Assembly (NCBI RefSeq): GCF_014655955.1
Contig: NZ_BNBO01000080.1
Coordinates: forward strand, 1-34,289
DNA from: Kitasatospora indigofera
GTDB taxonomy: Bacteria; Actinomycetota; Actinomycetes; Streptomycetales; Streptomycetaceae
Length of the DNA stretch: 34,289 bases
Reading direction: 5' to 3'
Part shown: positions 15,145-22,415 of the stretch, piece by piece
Layout: every line of letters begins with the position of its first letter
How positions within the stretch are numbered: position 1 is the stretch's first letter
Program-made: the position numbers and the translations under genes
The notes under the pieces: model-generated
What the model saw: the letters and a program-made list of their open reading frames with translations, nothing else
The model's database searches: none
What the model was told of the DNA's origin: nothing

Positions 15145-15981
15145 TCAGTCGGTGTGGTCGGGGGCGATCCGGTGGGCCAGCCGGAGCAGGGCGGCCCAGG
15201 CGAGGTCGTACGCCTGGTCGTCCTGGAGGTCGCTGCCGTGCGCCTCGCCGGAGAGCTGGCGGGCGGTCAGCTCGCAGACCCCGTCGTCGGGCAGGACCAG
15301 CGGGGCGCCGGTGGCCTGGGCGGTGGTCTGGATCTGGCAGGCCCGCTCCAGGTAGTACATCCGCAGGAAGGCCCGGCCGGGGGTCTCCCCGACGGTGAGC
15401 AGGCCGTGGTTGCGCAGGATCATCGCCGGGTGGCCGCCGAGGTCGGCGACCAGCCGCCGCTGCTCGTCGAGGTTGAGTGCGACGCCCTCGTAGTCGTGGT
15501 ACCCGAGCCGCCGGTGGAACTCCATCGACATCTGGTTCAGCGGCAGCAGCCCGCCCTGCTGGGCGGCGACGGCGCAGCCGGCCCTGGTGTGGGTGTGCAG
15601 GACGCAGTGCGCGTCGGGGCGGGCGGCGTGCACGGCGCTGTGGATCACGAAGCCGGCCGGGTTGACCGGGTGCGGGCCCTCCTCGACCGGGTTGCCGGCG
15701 AGGTCGATCTTCACCAGGTTGGAGGCGGTGATCTCCTCGAACAGCAGGCCGTACGGGTTGATCAGGAAGTGCTGCTCGGGGCCGGGCAGCCGGACCGAGA
15801 TGTGGGTGAAGATCAGGTCGGTCATCCGGAAGTGCGCGACCAGGCGGTAGACGGCGGCGAGTTCCCGGCGGAGCCGGCGCTCCTCGGCGGTCGTCGTGGC
15901 CGGCTCGGTCGTCGGGGCGGTCGTCATGGCCCTGTCCGTCGTCGCGGCGGTCGTCATGGCCCTGTCCGTCGTCGGGGTCAT
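15145..15981 (-). CDS. Class II aldolase/adducin-family protein
   Basis: The protein has 278 residues. Zinc ligands of the class II aldolase fold are visible: His129 and His131 in 'VLHTHTRAG' and His192 in 'ILRNHGLLTVG'. Members cleave or epimerise short hydroxy-carbonyl compounds using Zn, often releasing pyruvate, glycolaldehyde or dihydroxyacetone phosphate. The first ~32 residues are Thr/Ala-rich and built from a 30-bp DNA repeat (DRAMTTA twice). Starts at Met9 or Met19 are possible, but the ATG at 15981 lies one base after the symporter stop, consistent with coupling. In this operon it could cleave a hydroxylated 2-keto guanidino acid; that is speculation. Adducin-like members without aldolase activity exist. 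Confidence 0.85.
   Translation of the reverse strand: MTPTTDRAMTTAATTDRAMTTAPTTEPATTTAEERRLRRELAAVYRLVAHFRMTDLIFTHISVRLPGPEQHFLINPYGLLFEEITASNLVKIDLAGNPVEEGPHPVNPAGFVIHSAVHAARPDAHCVLHTHTRAGCAVAAQQGGLLPLNQMSMEFHRRLGYHDYEGVALNLDEQRRLVADLGGHPAMILRNHGLLTVGETPGRAFLRMYYLERACQIQTTAQATGAPLVLPDDGVCELTARQLSGEAHGSDLQDDQAYDLAWAALLRLAHRIAPDHTD
15911..15970. repeat. Two 30-bp tandem repeats at the aldolase N-terminus
   Basis: 15911-15940 and 15941-15970 are identical except for one base, and a partial third unit follows. The repeat is in frame and gives a 10-residue Thr/Ala repeat, consistent with slippage that changes only the disordered tail. Confidence 0.85.
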
Positions 15982-15982
15982 C

Positions 15983-17464
15983 TCAGGCCGCCACGACCGT
16001 GGCGGGCTCGGCGGGCCGCGCCCCCGGTGCGTCCTGGCCGGCCAGCCGGTGGCGCCACTGCTCCAGGACGGCGGCGTCGGTGGGCCGGGTGGCGAGGCTG
16101 GCGGCCAGGTAGGCGACCAGGCTGACGGCGAGGCCGTAGTAGACCGGCTCGTTCGCGAGCACGCCCTTGGTGACCATCAGGACGATCACCGTGAGGCCGC
16201 CCGCGACCATCGAGGCGAGTGCGCCCTGGAGGTTGCCGCGGCGCCAGAGCAGGCCGCCCAGGATCGGCACCAGCAGGCCGCCGACCAGCAGGTTGTAGGC
16301 CACCGTGAGGGCCGAGATGACGTCGTCCAGCAGGCAGGCGACCACGATCGACACCGCGCCGAGGGCGACGATCGCCAGCCGGTTGGAGCGGACCTCGTCG
16401 TGGTCGTCGGCGACGGCCGGCGCGGGCCGCCCGCCCAGGGTGCGCAGCCGGGCCCAGATGTCGTTGTTGGCCACCGTGGCGGAGGCGATCAGGGCGCCGC
16501 TCGCGGTGGACATCATCGCGGACAGCGCCGCCGCCAGCACCAGGCCCTTGACCCCGGTCGGCAGGACGTTCTTGACGATGGTCGCGAACGCGCCGTCCGC
16601 GCTGGGCAGGGTCGGGTAGAGCGCCTTGGTGGCCATCCCGATGACCGCGCCGGCCAGCGCGTAGACCAGGCAGTAGACCCCGGCCGCCGTGCCGCCCCAG
16701 GAGGCGACCCGGTCGGTGCGGGCGGTGAACACCCGCTGCCAGATGTCCTGGCCGATCAGCATCCCGAAGGTGTAGATCAGTACGAAGGTGAAGATCGTCT
16801 CGCCGCCGATCGAGGTGAACGAGAAGTACCCGGTGGGCAGCTTCTCCTTCATCTCGGCGAAGCCGCCGGCCCGGACCACCGCGATCGGCAGCAGCAGCAC
16901 CAGCACGCCGACGCTCTTCACCACGAACTGGACCATGTCGGTGAGGGTGATGGACCACATCCCGCCGAGCGCCGAGTAGCCGACCACGATGCTGCCGCCG
17001 ATCACCACGGCCGCCCAGCGCGGCACGTCGAACAGCACGTCGAAGACGGTGGCGTAGGCGATGGTGGAGGTGACGGCCAGCATCAGGGTGTAGACCCACA
17101 TCACCACGCCGGAGATCAGGCTGGCGGCGCCGCCGTAGCGCAGCGAGAGCATCTCGGCGACGGTGTAGACCCGCAGCCGGGCGATACGGGCGGAGAAGAG
17201 GACGCTCAGCGCCAGCAGGCCGAGGCCGATCGCGAAGACCATCCAGGCGCCGGACAGGCCGTAGGTGTAGCCGAGGCGCACGCCGCCGATGGTGGAGGCG
17301 CCGCCGAGCACGACGGCGGCCATGGTGCCGGTGTACATCAGCGGGCCGAGGCGGCGGCCGGCGACCAGGAAGTCGCTCTTGGAGGCCGCGCGTCTCTTGC
17401 CCCACCATCCGACTCCGACGATGCCCAGCAGGTATCCGGTCATCACGAGGTAGTCGACGGCCAT
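15983..17464 (-). CDS. Sodium:solute symporter (SSS family)
   Basis: The protein has 493 residues with about 13 hydrophobic segments and the SSS fold. 'SKSDFLVAGRRLGPLMYTGTMAAVVLGGASTIGG' is the conserved TM1-2 region. 'GYSALGGMWSITLTDMVQF' and 'LVLAAALSAMMSTASGALIASATVANNDIW' are the TM5 and TM8 regions, and the latter carries the Ser/Thr expected at the sodium site. The start is ATG 17464 with GGAGGA five bases upstream; the open frame continues 65 codons further but has no homology. It is first in the operon and would import the substrate for the enzymes downstream, probably a guanidino or related organic solute, using the sodium gradient. Substrate is inferred only from the neighbours. 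Confidence 0.9.
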   Translation of the reverse strand: MAVDYLVMTGYLLGIVGVGWWGKRRAASKSDFLVAGRRLGPLMYTGTMAAVVLGGASTIGGVRLGYTYGLSGAWMVFAIGLGLLALSVLFSARIARLRVYTVAEMLSLRYGGAASLISGVVMWVYTLMLAVTSTIAYATVFDVLFDVPRWAAVVIGGSIVVGYSALGGMWSITLTDMVQFVVKSVGVLVLLLPIAVVRAGGFAEMKEKLPTGYFSFTSIGGETIFTFVLIYTFGMLIGQDIWQRVFTARTDRVASWGGTAAGVYCLVYALAGAVIGMATKALYPTLPSADGAFATIVKNVLPTGVKGLVLAAALSAMMSTASGALIASATVANNDIWARLRTLGGRPAPAVADDHDEVRSNRLAIVALGAVSIVVACLLDDVISALTVAYNLLVGGLLVPILGGLLWRRGNLQGALASMVAGGLTVIVLMVTKGVLANEPVYYGLAVSLVAYLAASLATRPTDAAVLEQWRHRLAGQDAPGARPAEPATVVAA

Positions 17465-17731
17465 GGGGTCCTCCGATCCGGTGCGGTCCGCGCGGTGGGA
17501 CGCGGGGGCCGCCCAGGTTGCTGTTCGTGGGGGGACAGCTGCTGCGCGCCGGCGGGGTGCGGGGGTGGTGGCGGCAGGGCTGGTGGCGCGGGGGCTTGCG
17601 GTCACGGGGTCGTGCCCGGGGGTGCGGTCGTGGGGATCGCGGTGGTGGAGTGCGGTCACGGGCGCCGGGGCGGGCCGCCCCGGGGGCCGGCTGCCGGTAC
17701 CGCGGGGATCCGGGACCGCGGGGATGCAGTG
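17465..17731 (-). other. Long GC-rich leader of the symporter operon; no gene seen
   Basis: About 265 bases separate the proposed promoter from the symporter ATG. The minus strand carries repeated GTGACCGCA/CGACCGCA words and several G/C hairpins. I looked for known guanidine riboswitch motifs and did not recognise one. The length is unusual for an otherwise tightly packed operon. Confidence 0.4.
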
Positions 17732-17760
17732 ACGCTATCCGGGGCCCGGCCGCCGCAGAA
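17732..17760 (-). promoter_or_regulatory. Candidate promoter of the symporter operon
   Basis: On the minus strand TTCTGC (17755-17760) and TAGCGT (17732-17737) are separated by 17 bases. The match to the -35 box is weak and to the -10 box fair. It lies directly downstream of the palindrome at 17767-17802, which suits an activator site. Confidence 0.35.
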
Positions 17761-17766
17761 GTGCAG

Positions 17767-17802
17767 GTTTCGTCCAACCTGATGGCCGACAATGGACGAA
17801 AC
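17767..17802. promoter_or_regulatory. 10-bp perfect palindrome between PucR gene and symporter operon
   Basis: GTTTCGTCCA at 17767-17776 is exactly complementary to TGGACGAAAC at 17793-17802, with 16 bases between, so equivalent half-site positions are 26 bp apart. It is just upstream of the PucR start and just behind the candidate symporter promoter. A divergent, spaced inverted repeat is what an autoregulated PucR activator or repressor would bind; binding is inferred. Confidence 0.65.
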
Positions 17803-17820
17803 ATCCCGGAAGGCCCTCCC

Positions 17821-19440
17821 GTGAGCACCCCCGACCAGCCCGCCGCCGCCCCCCACGCGCCGGCCCCCGGCACCCCCGCCGTGCCGCTCGCCGTCCTGCT
17901 CGCCGACCCCGGCCTCGGCCTGGTGCAGATCGCCGGGCCCCGGGAGGACCGGCTGATCGGCACCGTCGGCACCACCGAGGTCGAGGACCCGGCGCCGTAC
18001 CTGCTCGGCGGCGAACTGCTGCTCACCGCCGGCGTGCGGCTCCCGGAGAGCGCCGCGGGCATCGACGCCTACGTGCGCGGGGTGGTGGGCGCCGGGGCGG
18101 CGGCCCTGGGCTTCGGCGTCGCCCCGGTGTACGAGGAGGTGCCGCCGGAGCTGGTCGCCGCCTGCGACCGGCACGGCCTGCCGCTGCTGAGGGTCCCGGT
18201 CGCCACGCCGTTCGTGGCGGTCGGCCGGGCCGCCTACGGCGCGATGGCCGAGGCCCGCAACCGGGACCTGAGGCAGATCTCCGAGGCGCAGTCGGCGCTG
18301 GCCTCCGCCGCCGCCCGGCCGGACGCGCTGCGCGCGGTGCTGCACCAGCTCTCGGTGCATCTCGGGGCCTGGACGGTGCTGCTCGACGGGCGGGGCGGCG
18401 AGCTCTTCGCGGCCGGCCCGCGCCCCGCGCCGCAGGTCCGGCGGCAGCTGGCCGAACTGGCCGTCCGCACCACCACCCGGACCCGGCCGGACGGCCGGGG
18501 GCGGCCGCAGCCGCCGACGGCTGCCGCCGAGCACCACGCCGGCAGCTACCTCACCGTGCACAGCCTCCCCGGCGGCGACCTGGCGGGCGGCCCGCTCGCG
18601 GTCGGGGTCGCGGCCACCGCGCCGCCCTCCGTGGTGCACCGCTCGGTGACCGGGGTCGCCACCGTGCTGCTCTCGCTGCTCACCAGCCCCCGGCACGCCC
18701 TGGGCGCCGACAGCGCCGGGTCGGGCGCGCTGGTCCGGCTGCTGCTCGGGGCCACTCCCGCCGAGGTGGCCCCGGCCCTGCTGCCGGACGGCGCCCCGCC
18801 CGCCGGACGCTGGACGGTGGTGCACGGCCGGCGCACCCGCCCGGGCCCCGGCTCCGGCGCCCCGACCGGCGGCGAGTCCGTCCAGCTGGCCGCCCTCGGC
18901 ACCGCGCTCGGCACGCCCTACCTGGACCTGGACGGCGACGGGCTGCGCGCCCTGGTCCCGGGCGGGCGGCCGCCCGAGGCCGGCTCCGCCGCCCGGCTCG
19001 GCTGGACCCTCGGCCTCAGCGCCGCCGTGCCCACCGCCGACCTCGCCATCGCCGACACCCAGGCCCGCCGGGCGCTGCGCCGCGCCCTGGCCACCGGCGA
19101 GGCGGTGGTGCGCCACCGCACCGAGGAGCAGAGCGTGCACGGCCTGGTCACCGGCGCCGACGCGACGGCGCTGGCACGGCTGCGCTTCGCCCCGCTGGAC
19201 GCGGCCGGCGCGCCGGGGCCGGCCGTCCTGCTGGAGACGCTGCGCGCCTGGCTGTCCCTGCACGGCAGCTGGGACCGCACCGCCACCGCCCTGCAACTGC
19301 ACCGCAACACCGTCCGGCAGCGGATCGCCCGGGTGGCGGAGCTGCTCGGCGTGGACCTCCAGGACCCGGACGTCCGGATGGAGCTCTGGTTCGCGCTGCA
19401 CTGGCTGCCGGGCGAGCGCCCGGCCGACGGCCAGGGCTGA
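17821..19440 (+). CDS. PucR-family transcriptional regulator
   Basis: The protein has 539 residues. The N-terminal PucR sensor domain (about 20-145) includes 'VEDPAPYLLGGELLLTAGVRL' and 'ALGFGVAPVYEEVPPELVAACDRHGLPLLRVP', both typical. A GAF/GGDEF-like central region follows. The C-terminal PucR helix-turn-helix (PF13556) is 'TATALQLHRNTVRQRIARVAELLG' near 487-510, preceded by the usual 'LRAWLSLHGSW'. The start is GTG 17821 with GGAAGG eight bases upstream. PucR proteins often control nitrogen-compound catabolism (purine, GABA and amino-acid pathways) next to their own gene. Here it is divergent from the symporter/ureohydrolase/ThDP operon with a palindrome between, so it most likely controls that operon in response to its substrate. 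Confidence 0.93.
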   Translation: MSTPDQPAAAPHAPAPGTPAVPLAVLLADPGLGLVQIAGPREDRLIGTVGTTEVEDPAPYLLGGELLLTAGVRLPESAAGIDAYVRGVVGAGAAALGFGVAPVYEEVPPELVAACDRHGLPLLRVPVATPFVAVGRAAYGAMAEARNRDLRQISEAQSALASAAARPDALRAVLHQLSVHLGAWTVLLDGRGGELFAAGPRPAPQVRRQLAELAVRTTTRTRPDGRGRPQPPTAAAEHHAGSYLTVHSLPGGDLAGGPLAVGVAATAPPSVVHRSVTGVATVLLSLLTSPRHALGADSAGSGALVRLLLGATPAEVAPALLPDGAPPAGRWTVVHGRRTRPGPGSGAPTGGESVQLAALGTALGTPYLDLDGDGLRALVPGGRPPEAGSAARLGWTLGLSAAVPTADLAIADTQARRALRRALATGEAVVRHRTEEQSVHGLVTGADATALARLRFAPLDAAGAPGPAVLLETLRAWLSLHGSWDRTATALQLHRNTVRQRIARVAELLGVDLQDPDVRMELWFALHWLPGERPADGQG

Positions 19441-19628
19441 GACCGGCCCCGCCGCCGGGACCGGACCACCGGGACCGGGACCGGTGGCGTCCGGAGCCCC
19501 GCCGTCCGGGAACCGCTGCGTCCGGCGCTCGGCACCCGGCACGGAGACGGCGGCCGGGGCGCCCGGCACTGAGATGTCGGCCCGGGCGCGATGGGCGACG
19601 ATGGGAGGACCGGCTGCGGGAGGTGCCG

Positions 19629-20933
19629 ATGCGTCCGATCCGGGCCCGGGGCGAGGCCCTCGGCGAGTACCTGCGAGGCGCCCTGTGGGTCCTGCCCCTG
19701 GTCGCCGTGGCACTGGCGCTGATCGCGGGCAGCACGCTGTCGCGGGTCCGGGTGCCGGACTCCTCGCCGTTGCACCCGCTGGCCTTCGCCGGCACCGCCT
19801 CCGACGCCCGGGACGTCCTGACCGCGATCAGCGCCACCATGGTGACGGTGATCGCGCTGGTCCTCGGCCTGACCATCGTCGCGCTGCAGGTCGCCTCCAC
19901 CCAGTTCTCGCCCCGGCTGCTGCGCAACTTCCTGCGCGACCGGCCCAACCAGGTGGTGCTGGCCGTCTTCGTCGCCACCTTCGCCTACAGCACCGCCGGG
20001 CTCTACACCGTCGGCACCGCCGAGGCGGCGGACGAGGACTTCCCCCGGATCGCGGTCACCGGCGCGATCGTGCTGGTCTTCGTCAGCCTCGGCATGCTCG
20101 TCTACTTCGTGCACCACGTGGCGCACTCGATCCGGATCGACACCGTGATGAACACCGTGGCGCGCAACACCGTCCGGGGCCTGCCCGCCCCGGCCGCGCC
20201 GGCCGCCGCCCAGGACGGCCCCGGCCCGGAGCCGGCGCCCGGCGCCGTCCTGTTCCACTCGCCGCACTCCGGCTACCTGCAAACCTTCCACCCGGAACGG
20301 CTGCTGGAGGAGGCGGTGCGCCAGGACGCGGTGGTCGCCGTGACGGCCCGGATCGGCGACCACGTGGTGGCGGGGGTGGAGCCGCTGGCACTGGCCTGGT
20401 CCCGCGCCGGCGGGCCCGTCACGGACCGGGCCGCGCTGGCCCGCGCGCTGCGCCAGGCGGTGGCCGTCGGCCCGGAACGCACCCTCCAGCAGGACACCGC
20501 CTTCGGGATGCGCCAGCTCGTCGACATCGGCCTGCGGACGCTGTCGCCCGCGATCAACGACCCGTACAGCGCCGTCCAGGTGCTCGACCGGCTCTCCACC
20601 GTGCTCTGCCCGCTCGGCGCCCGCGCGCTCGGCGACGAGGCCCACACCGACGAGGACGGCCGGCTGCGGGTGAGCGCCGCCGGCCACCGGTACGCCGAGT
20701 ACCTCGACCTGGCCTGCGGCCAGATCCGCCGGTACGGCTGCGCCGAGCCGGCCGTCTGCCTGGCCCTGCTGCGGCTGCTCGGCGACGCCGCCGCCACCGT
20801 CACCGACCCGGCCCGGCGGGCCGCCGTCGCCGAGCAGGCCCGGCTGGTGCTGCTGGACGCCGAAGCGCACGTCAGGCAGCCCGCGGACCTGCTGCCGGTG
20901 CGGGAACTCGCCGCCCGGCTGGGGCTGCCCTGA
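19629..20933 (+). CDS. DUF2254 family membrane protein
   Basis: The protein has 434 residues. Four hydrophobic segments fill the first ~170 residues, with 'TMVTVIALVLGLTIVALQVASTQFSPRLLRNFLRDR' characteristic of DUF2254. The soluble C-terminal part carries the family's most conserved stretch, 'FGMRQLVDIGLRTLSPAINDPYSA'. ATG 19629 is preferred over GTG 19623 because GGGAGG ends six bases before it. The function of the family is not established. It appears to stand alone, with 188 bases upstream that hold no other gene. Confidence 0.88.
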   Translation: MRPIRARGEALGEYLRGALWVLPLVAVALALIAGSTLSRVRVPDSSPLHPLAFAGTASDARDVLTAISATMVTVIALVLGLTIVALQVASTQFSPRLLRNFLRDRPNQVVLAVFVATFAYSTAGLYTVGTAEAADEDFPRIAVTGAIVLVFVSLGMLVYFVHHVAHSIRIDTVMNTVARNTVRGLPAPAAPAAAQDGPGPEPAPGAVLFHSPHSGYLQTFHPERLLEEAVRQDAVVAVTARIGDHVVAGVEPLALAWSRAGGPVTDRAALARALRQAVAVGPERTLQQDTAFGMRQLVDIGLRTLSPAINDPYSAVQVLDRLSTVLCPLGARALGDEAHTDEDGRLRVSAAGHRYAEYLDLACGQIRRYGCAEPAVCLALLRLLGDAAATVTDPARRAAVAEQARLVLLDAEAHVRQPADLLPVRELAARLGLP

Positions 20934-21109
20934 CCGGACGGGTCCGGGCAGGCCGGCCCCGTCCGAACCCGTCCGGGCCTGGCCGGGCCTGGCCGGGCCT
21001 GGCCGGTCCGGCCGGGAGGCACGCCGGAAGGCGGGAAGGCGGGCGAACAGGGCCGGCGGCAGGCAGGCGCACCGGCCGGGCGGGCAGACCGAGCGGGCAG
21101 ACTGGGCGG

Positions 21110-21670
21110 GTGCAGACCTCCTCCCGCCCCACCCCGGAACAGCTCGCCGCCGCCCAGGACGCGACCATCCCCGACGTCGTCGCACCCGGCCTCACCGTGC
21201 TCTTCTGCGGCATCAACCCCGGCCTGTGGTCCGGCGCGACCGGCCGGCACTTCGCCCGCCCCGGCAACCGCTTCTGGCCGGCCCTGCACCGCTCCGGTTT
21301 CACCCCCCGCCAACTGCGGCCGGACGAGCAGGACCAGCTGCCCGCCCTGGGCCTCGGCATCACCAACGTCGCCGCCCGCACCACCGCCAAGGCCGACGAG
21401 CTCACCCGGGCCGAGCTGCTGGAGGGCGGCGCCGCCCTCACCGAACGCGTGGCCCGGCTGCGCCCGCGGGCCCTCGCGGTGCTGGGCATCGGCGCCTACC
21501 GGACGGCCTTCGGGCAGCCCCGCGCCACGGTGGGGCGCCGGCCGGAGGGGCTCGGCGACACCGAGGTGTGGGTGCTGCCCAACCCCAGCGGCCTGAACGC
21601 GCACTACACCCTGGACGCGCTGGCGGCGGAGTTCCGCAAGCTCCGCGAGGCCGTCGGCCCACCGGCGTGA
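21110..21670 (+). CDS. mug: G/U(T) mismatch-specific DNA glycosylase (Mug)
   Basis: The protein has 186 residues. The two active-site motifs of the Mug/TDG branch are present: 'LFCGINPGLWSGATGRHFA' with 'RPGNRFWPALH' (GINPG at 34-38; Asn36 positions the water) and the DNA-insertion loop 'VLPNPSGLNAHYTLD'. It removes uracil or thymine mispaired with guanine, starting base-excision repair of deaminated cytosine. The start is a GTG at 21110 (MQTSSRPTPEQ) with no strong ribosome site. The bases before it (about 20980-21060) contain a short CCTGGCCGGG tandem repeat. It converges on the two-component genes across a hairpin. Confidence 0.93.
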   Translation: MQTSSRPTPEQLAAAQDATIPDVVAPGLTVLFCGINPGLWSGATGRHFARPGNRFWPALHRSGFTPRQLRPDEQDQLPALGLGITNVAARTTAKADELTRAELLEGGAALTERVARLRPRALAVLGIGAYRTAFGQPRATVGRRPEGLGDTEVWVLPNPSGLNAHYTLDALAAEFRKLREAVGPPA

Positions 21671-21671
21671 G

Positions 21672-21717
21672 CCGGCCTCCTGTCGCCAGGGACAGGCCCC
21701 CGGAGACAGGAGGCCGG
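21672..21717. terminator. Hairpin between mug and the response-regulator gene
   Basis: The 13-base arm CCGGCCTCCTGTC (21672-21684) pairs exactly with 21705-21717 across a 20-base loop. It lies just after the mug stop and just after the response-regulator stop on the other strand. Confidence 0.75.
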
Positions 21718-21737
21718 GGGCCGGGGCCGGGGCCGGG

Positions 21738-22415
21738 TCAGCTCCGCAGGAACTCCAGCACCGCCAGCACCCGGCGGTGCGACTCCACGGCCGGCGGCAG
21801 GTCCAGCTTGGCCAGGATGTTGCCGATGTGCTTGCCCACCGCGGCCTCGGAGACCACGAGTTCACGGCAGATCGAGGCGTTCGACCGGCCCTCGGCCATC
21901 AGTCCCAGCACCTCCCGCTCGCGCGGGGTGAGCCGCTCCAGCGGATCCCGGCGGCGGCGCAGGAGCAGGCGGACCACCTCGGGGTCGACCACGGTACCGC
22001 CGGCCGCCACCCCGGCGACCGCTTCGAGGAACTCCGCCACCTGGCCGACCCGGTCCTTCAGCAGGTAGCCGACCGCGGAGCCGTCGCCGGAGTCCAACAG
22101 CTCGGCGGCGTAGGAGCGCTGGACGTACTGGCTGAGCACCAGCACCGGCAGTCCGGGCCACCGCTGGCGCAGCGCGACGGCGGCCCGCAGGCCCTCGTCA
22201 CTCTGGCCCGGCGGCATCCGGACGTCCGTGACCACGATGTCCGGCCGGTGCTCCTCGACGGCCGCCCGCAGCGCCTCGGCGTCGCCGACGGCCGCCACCA
22301 CCCGGTGGCCGAAACGGTCCAGCAGGCCGATCAGGCCCTCCCTCAGCAGTACCGCGTCCTCGGCCAGGACCACCCGCAGGCCGGCCCCCGGGCCGTCGGA
22401 CGGCACGGGGATCAC
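21738..22415 (-). CDS. NarL/LuxR-type response regulator
   Basis: The protein has 225 residues. The receiver domain shows the acidic pocket 'VVLAEDAVLLREGL' (Asp20) and phosphorylation site Asp64 in 'DIVVTDVRMPPG'. The C-terminal LuxR helix-turn-helix is 'LTPREREVLGLMAEGRSNASICRELVVSEAAVGKHIGNIL'. I chose the GTG at 22413-22415: it has GGAGG five bases upstream and overlaps the kinase stop as GTGA, the usual coupled pair. A longer frame to 22514 would add 33 Ala/Pro-rich residues. It is co-transcribed with the kinase and probably binds the palindrome at 23857-23874 before the divergent permease gene. Confidence 0.92.
   Translation of the reverse strand: MIPVPSDGPGAGLRVVLAEDAVLLREGLIGLLDRFGHRVVAAVGDAEALRAAVEEHRPDIVVTDVRMPPGQSDEGLRAAVALRQRWPGLPVLVLSQYVQRSYAAELLDSGDGSAVGYLLKDRVGQVAEFLEAVAGVAAGGTVVDPEVVRLLLRRRRDPLERLTPREREVLGLMAEGRSNASICRELVVSEAAVGKHIGNILAKLDLPPAVESHRRVLAVLEFLRS

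Noticed and set aside
15911..15970. CRISPR-like repeat
   Set aside because: Two adjacent 30-bp copies without spacers, in frame inside a coding region; this is a coding tandem repeat.
17465..17659. 65-residue N-terminal extension of the symporter
   Set aside because: The extension is Pro/Ala/Arg-rich without family likeness, and the internal ATG at 17464 has GGAGGA at ideal spacing before the conserved start.
20980..21020. CCTGGCCGGG repeats before mug as a functional array
   Set aside because: They are short and imperfect, and typical of simple GC-rich slippage; no structure or conservation argument can be made from this sequence alone.
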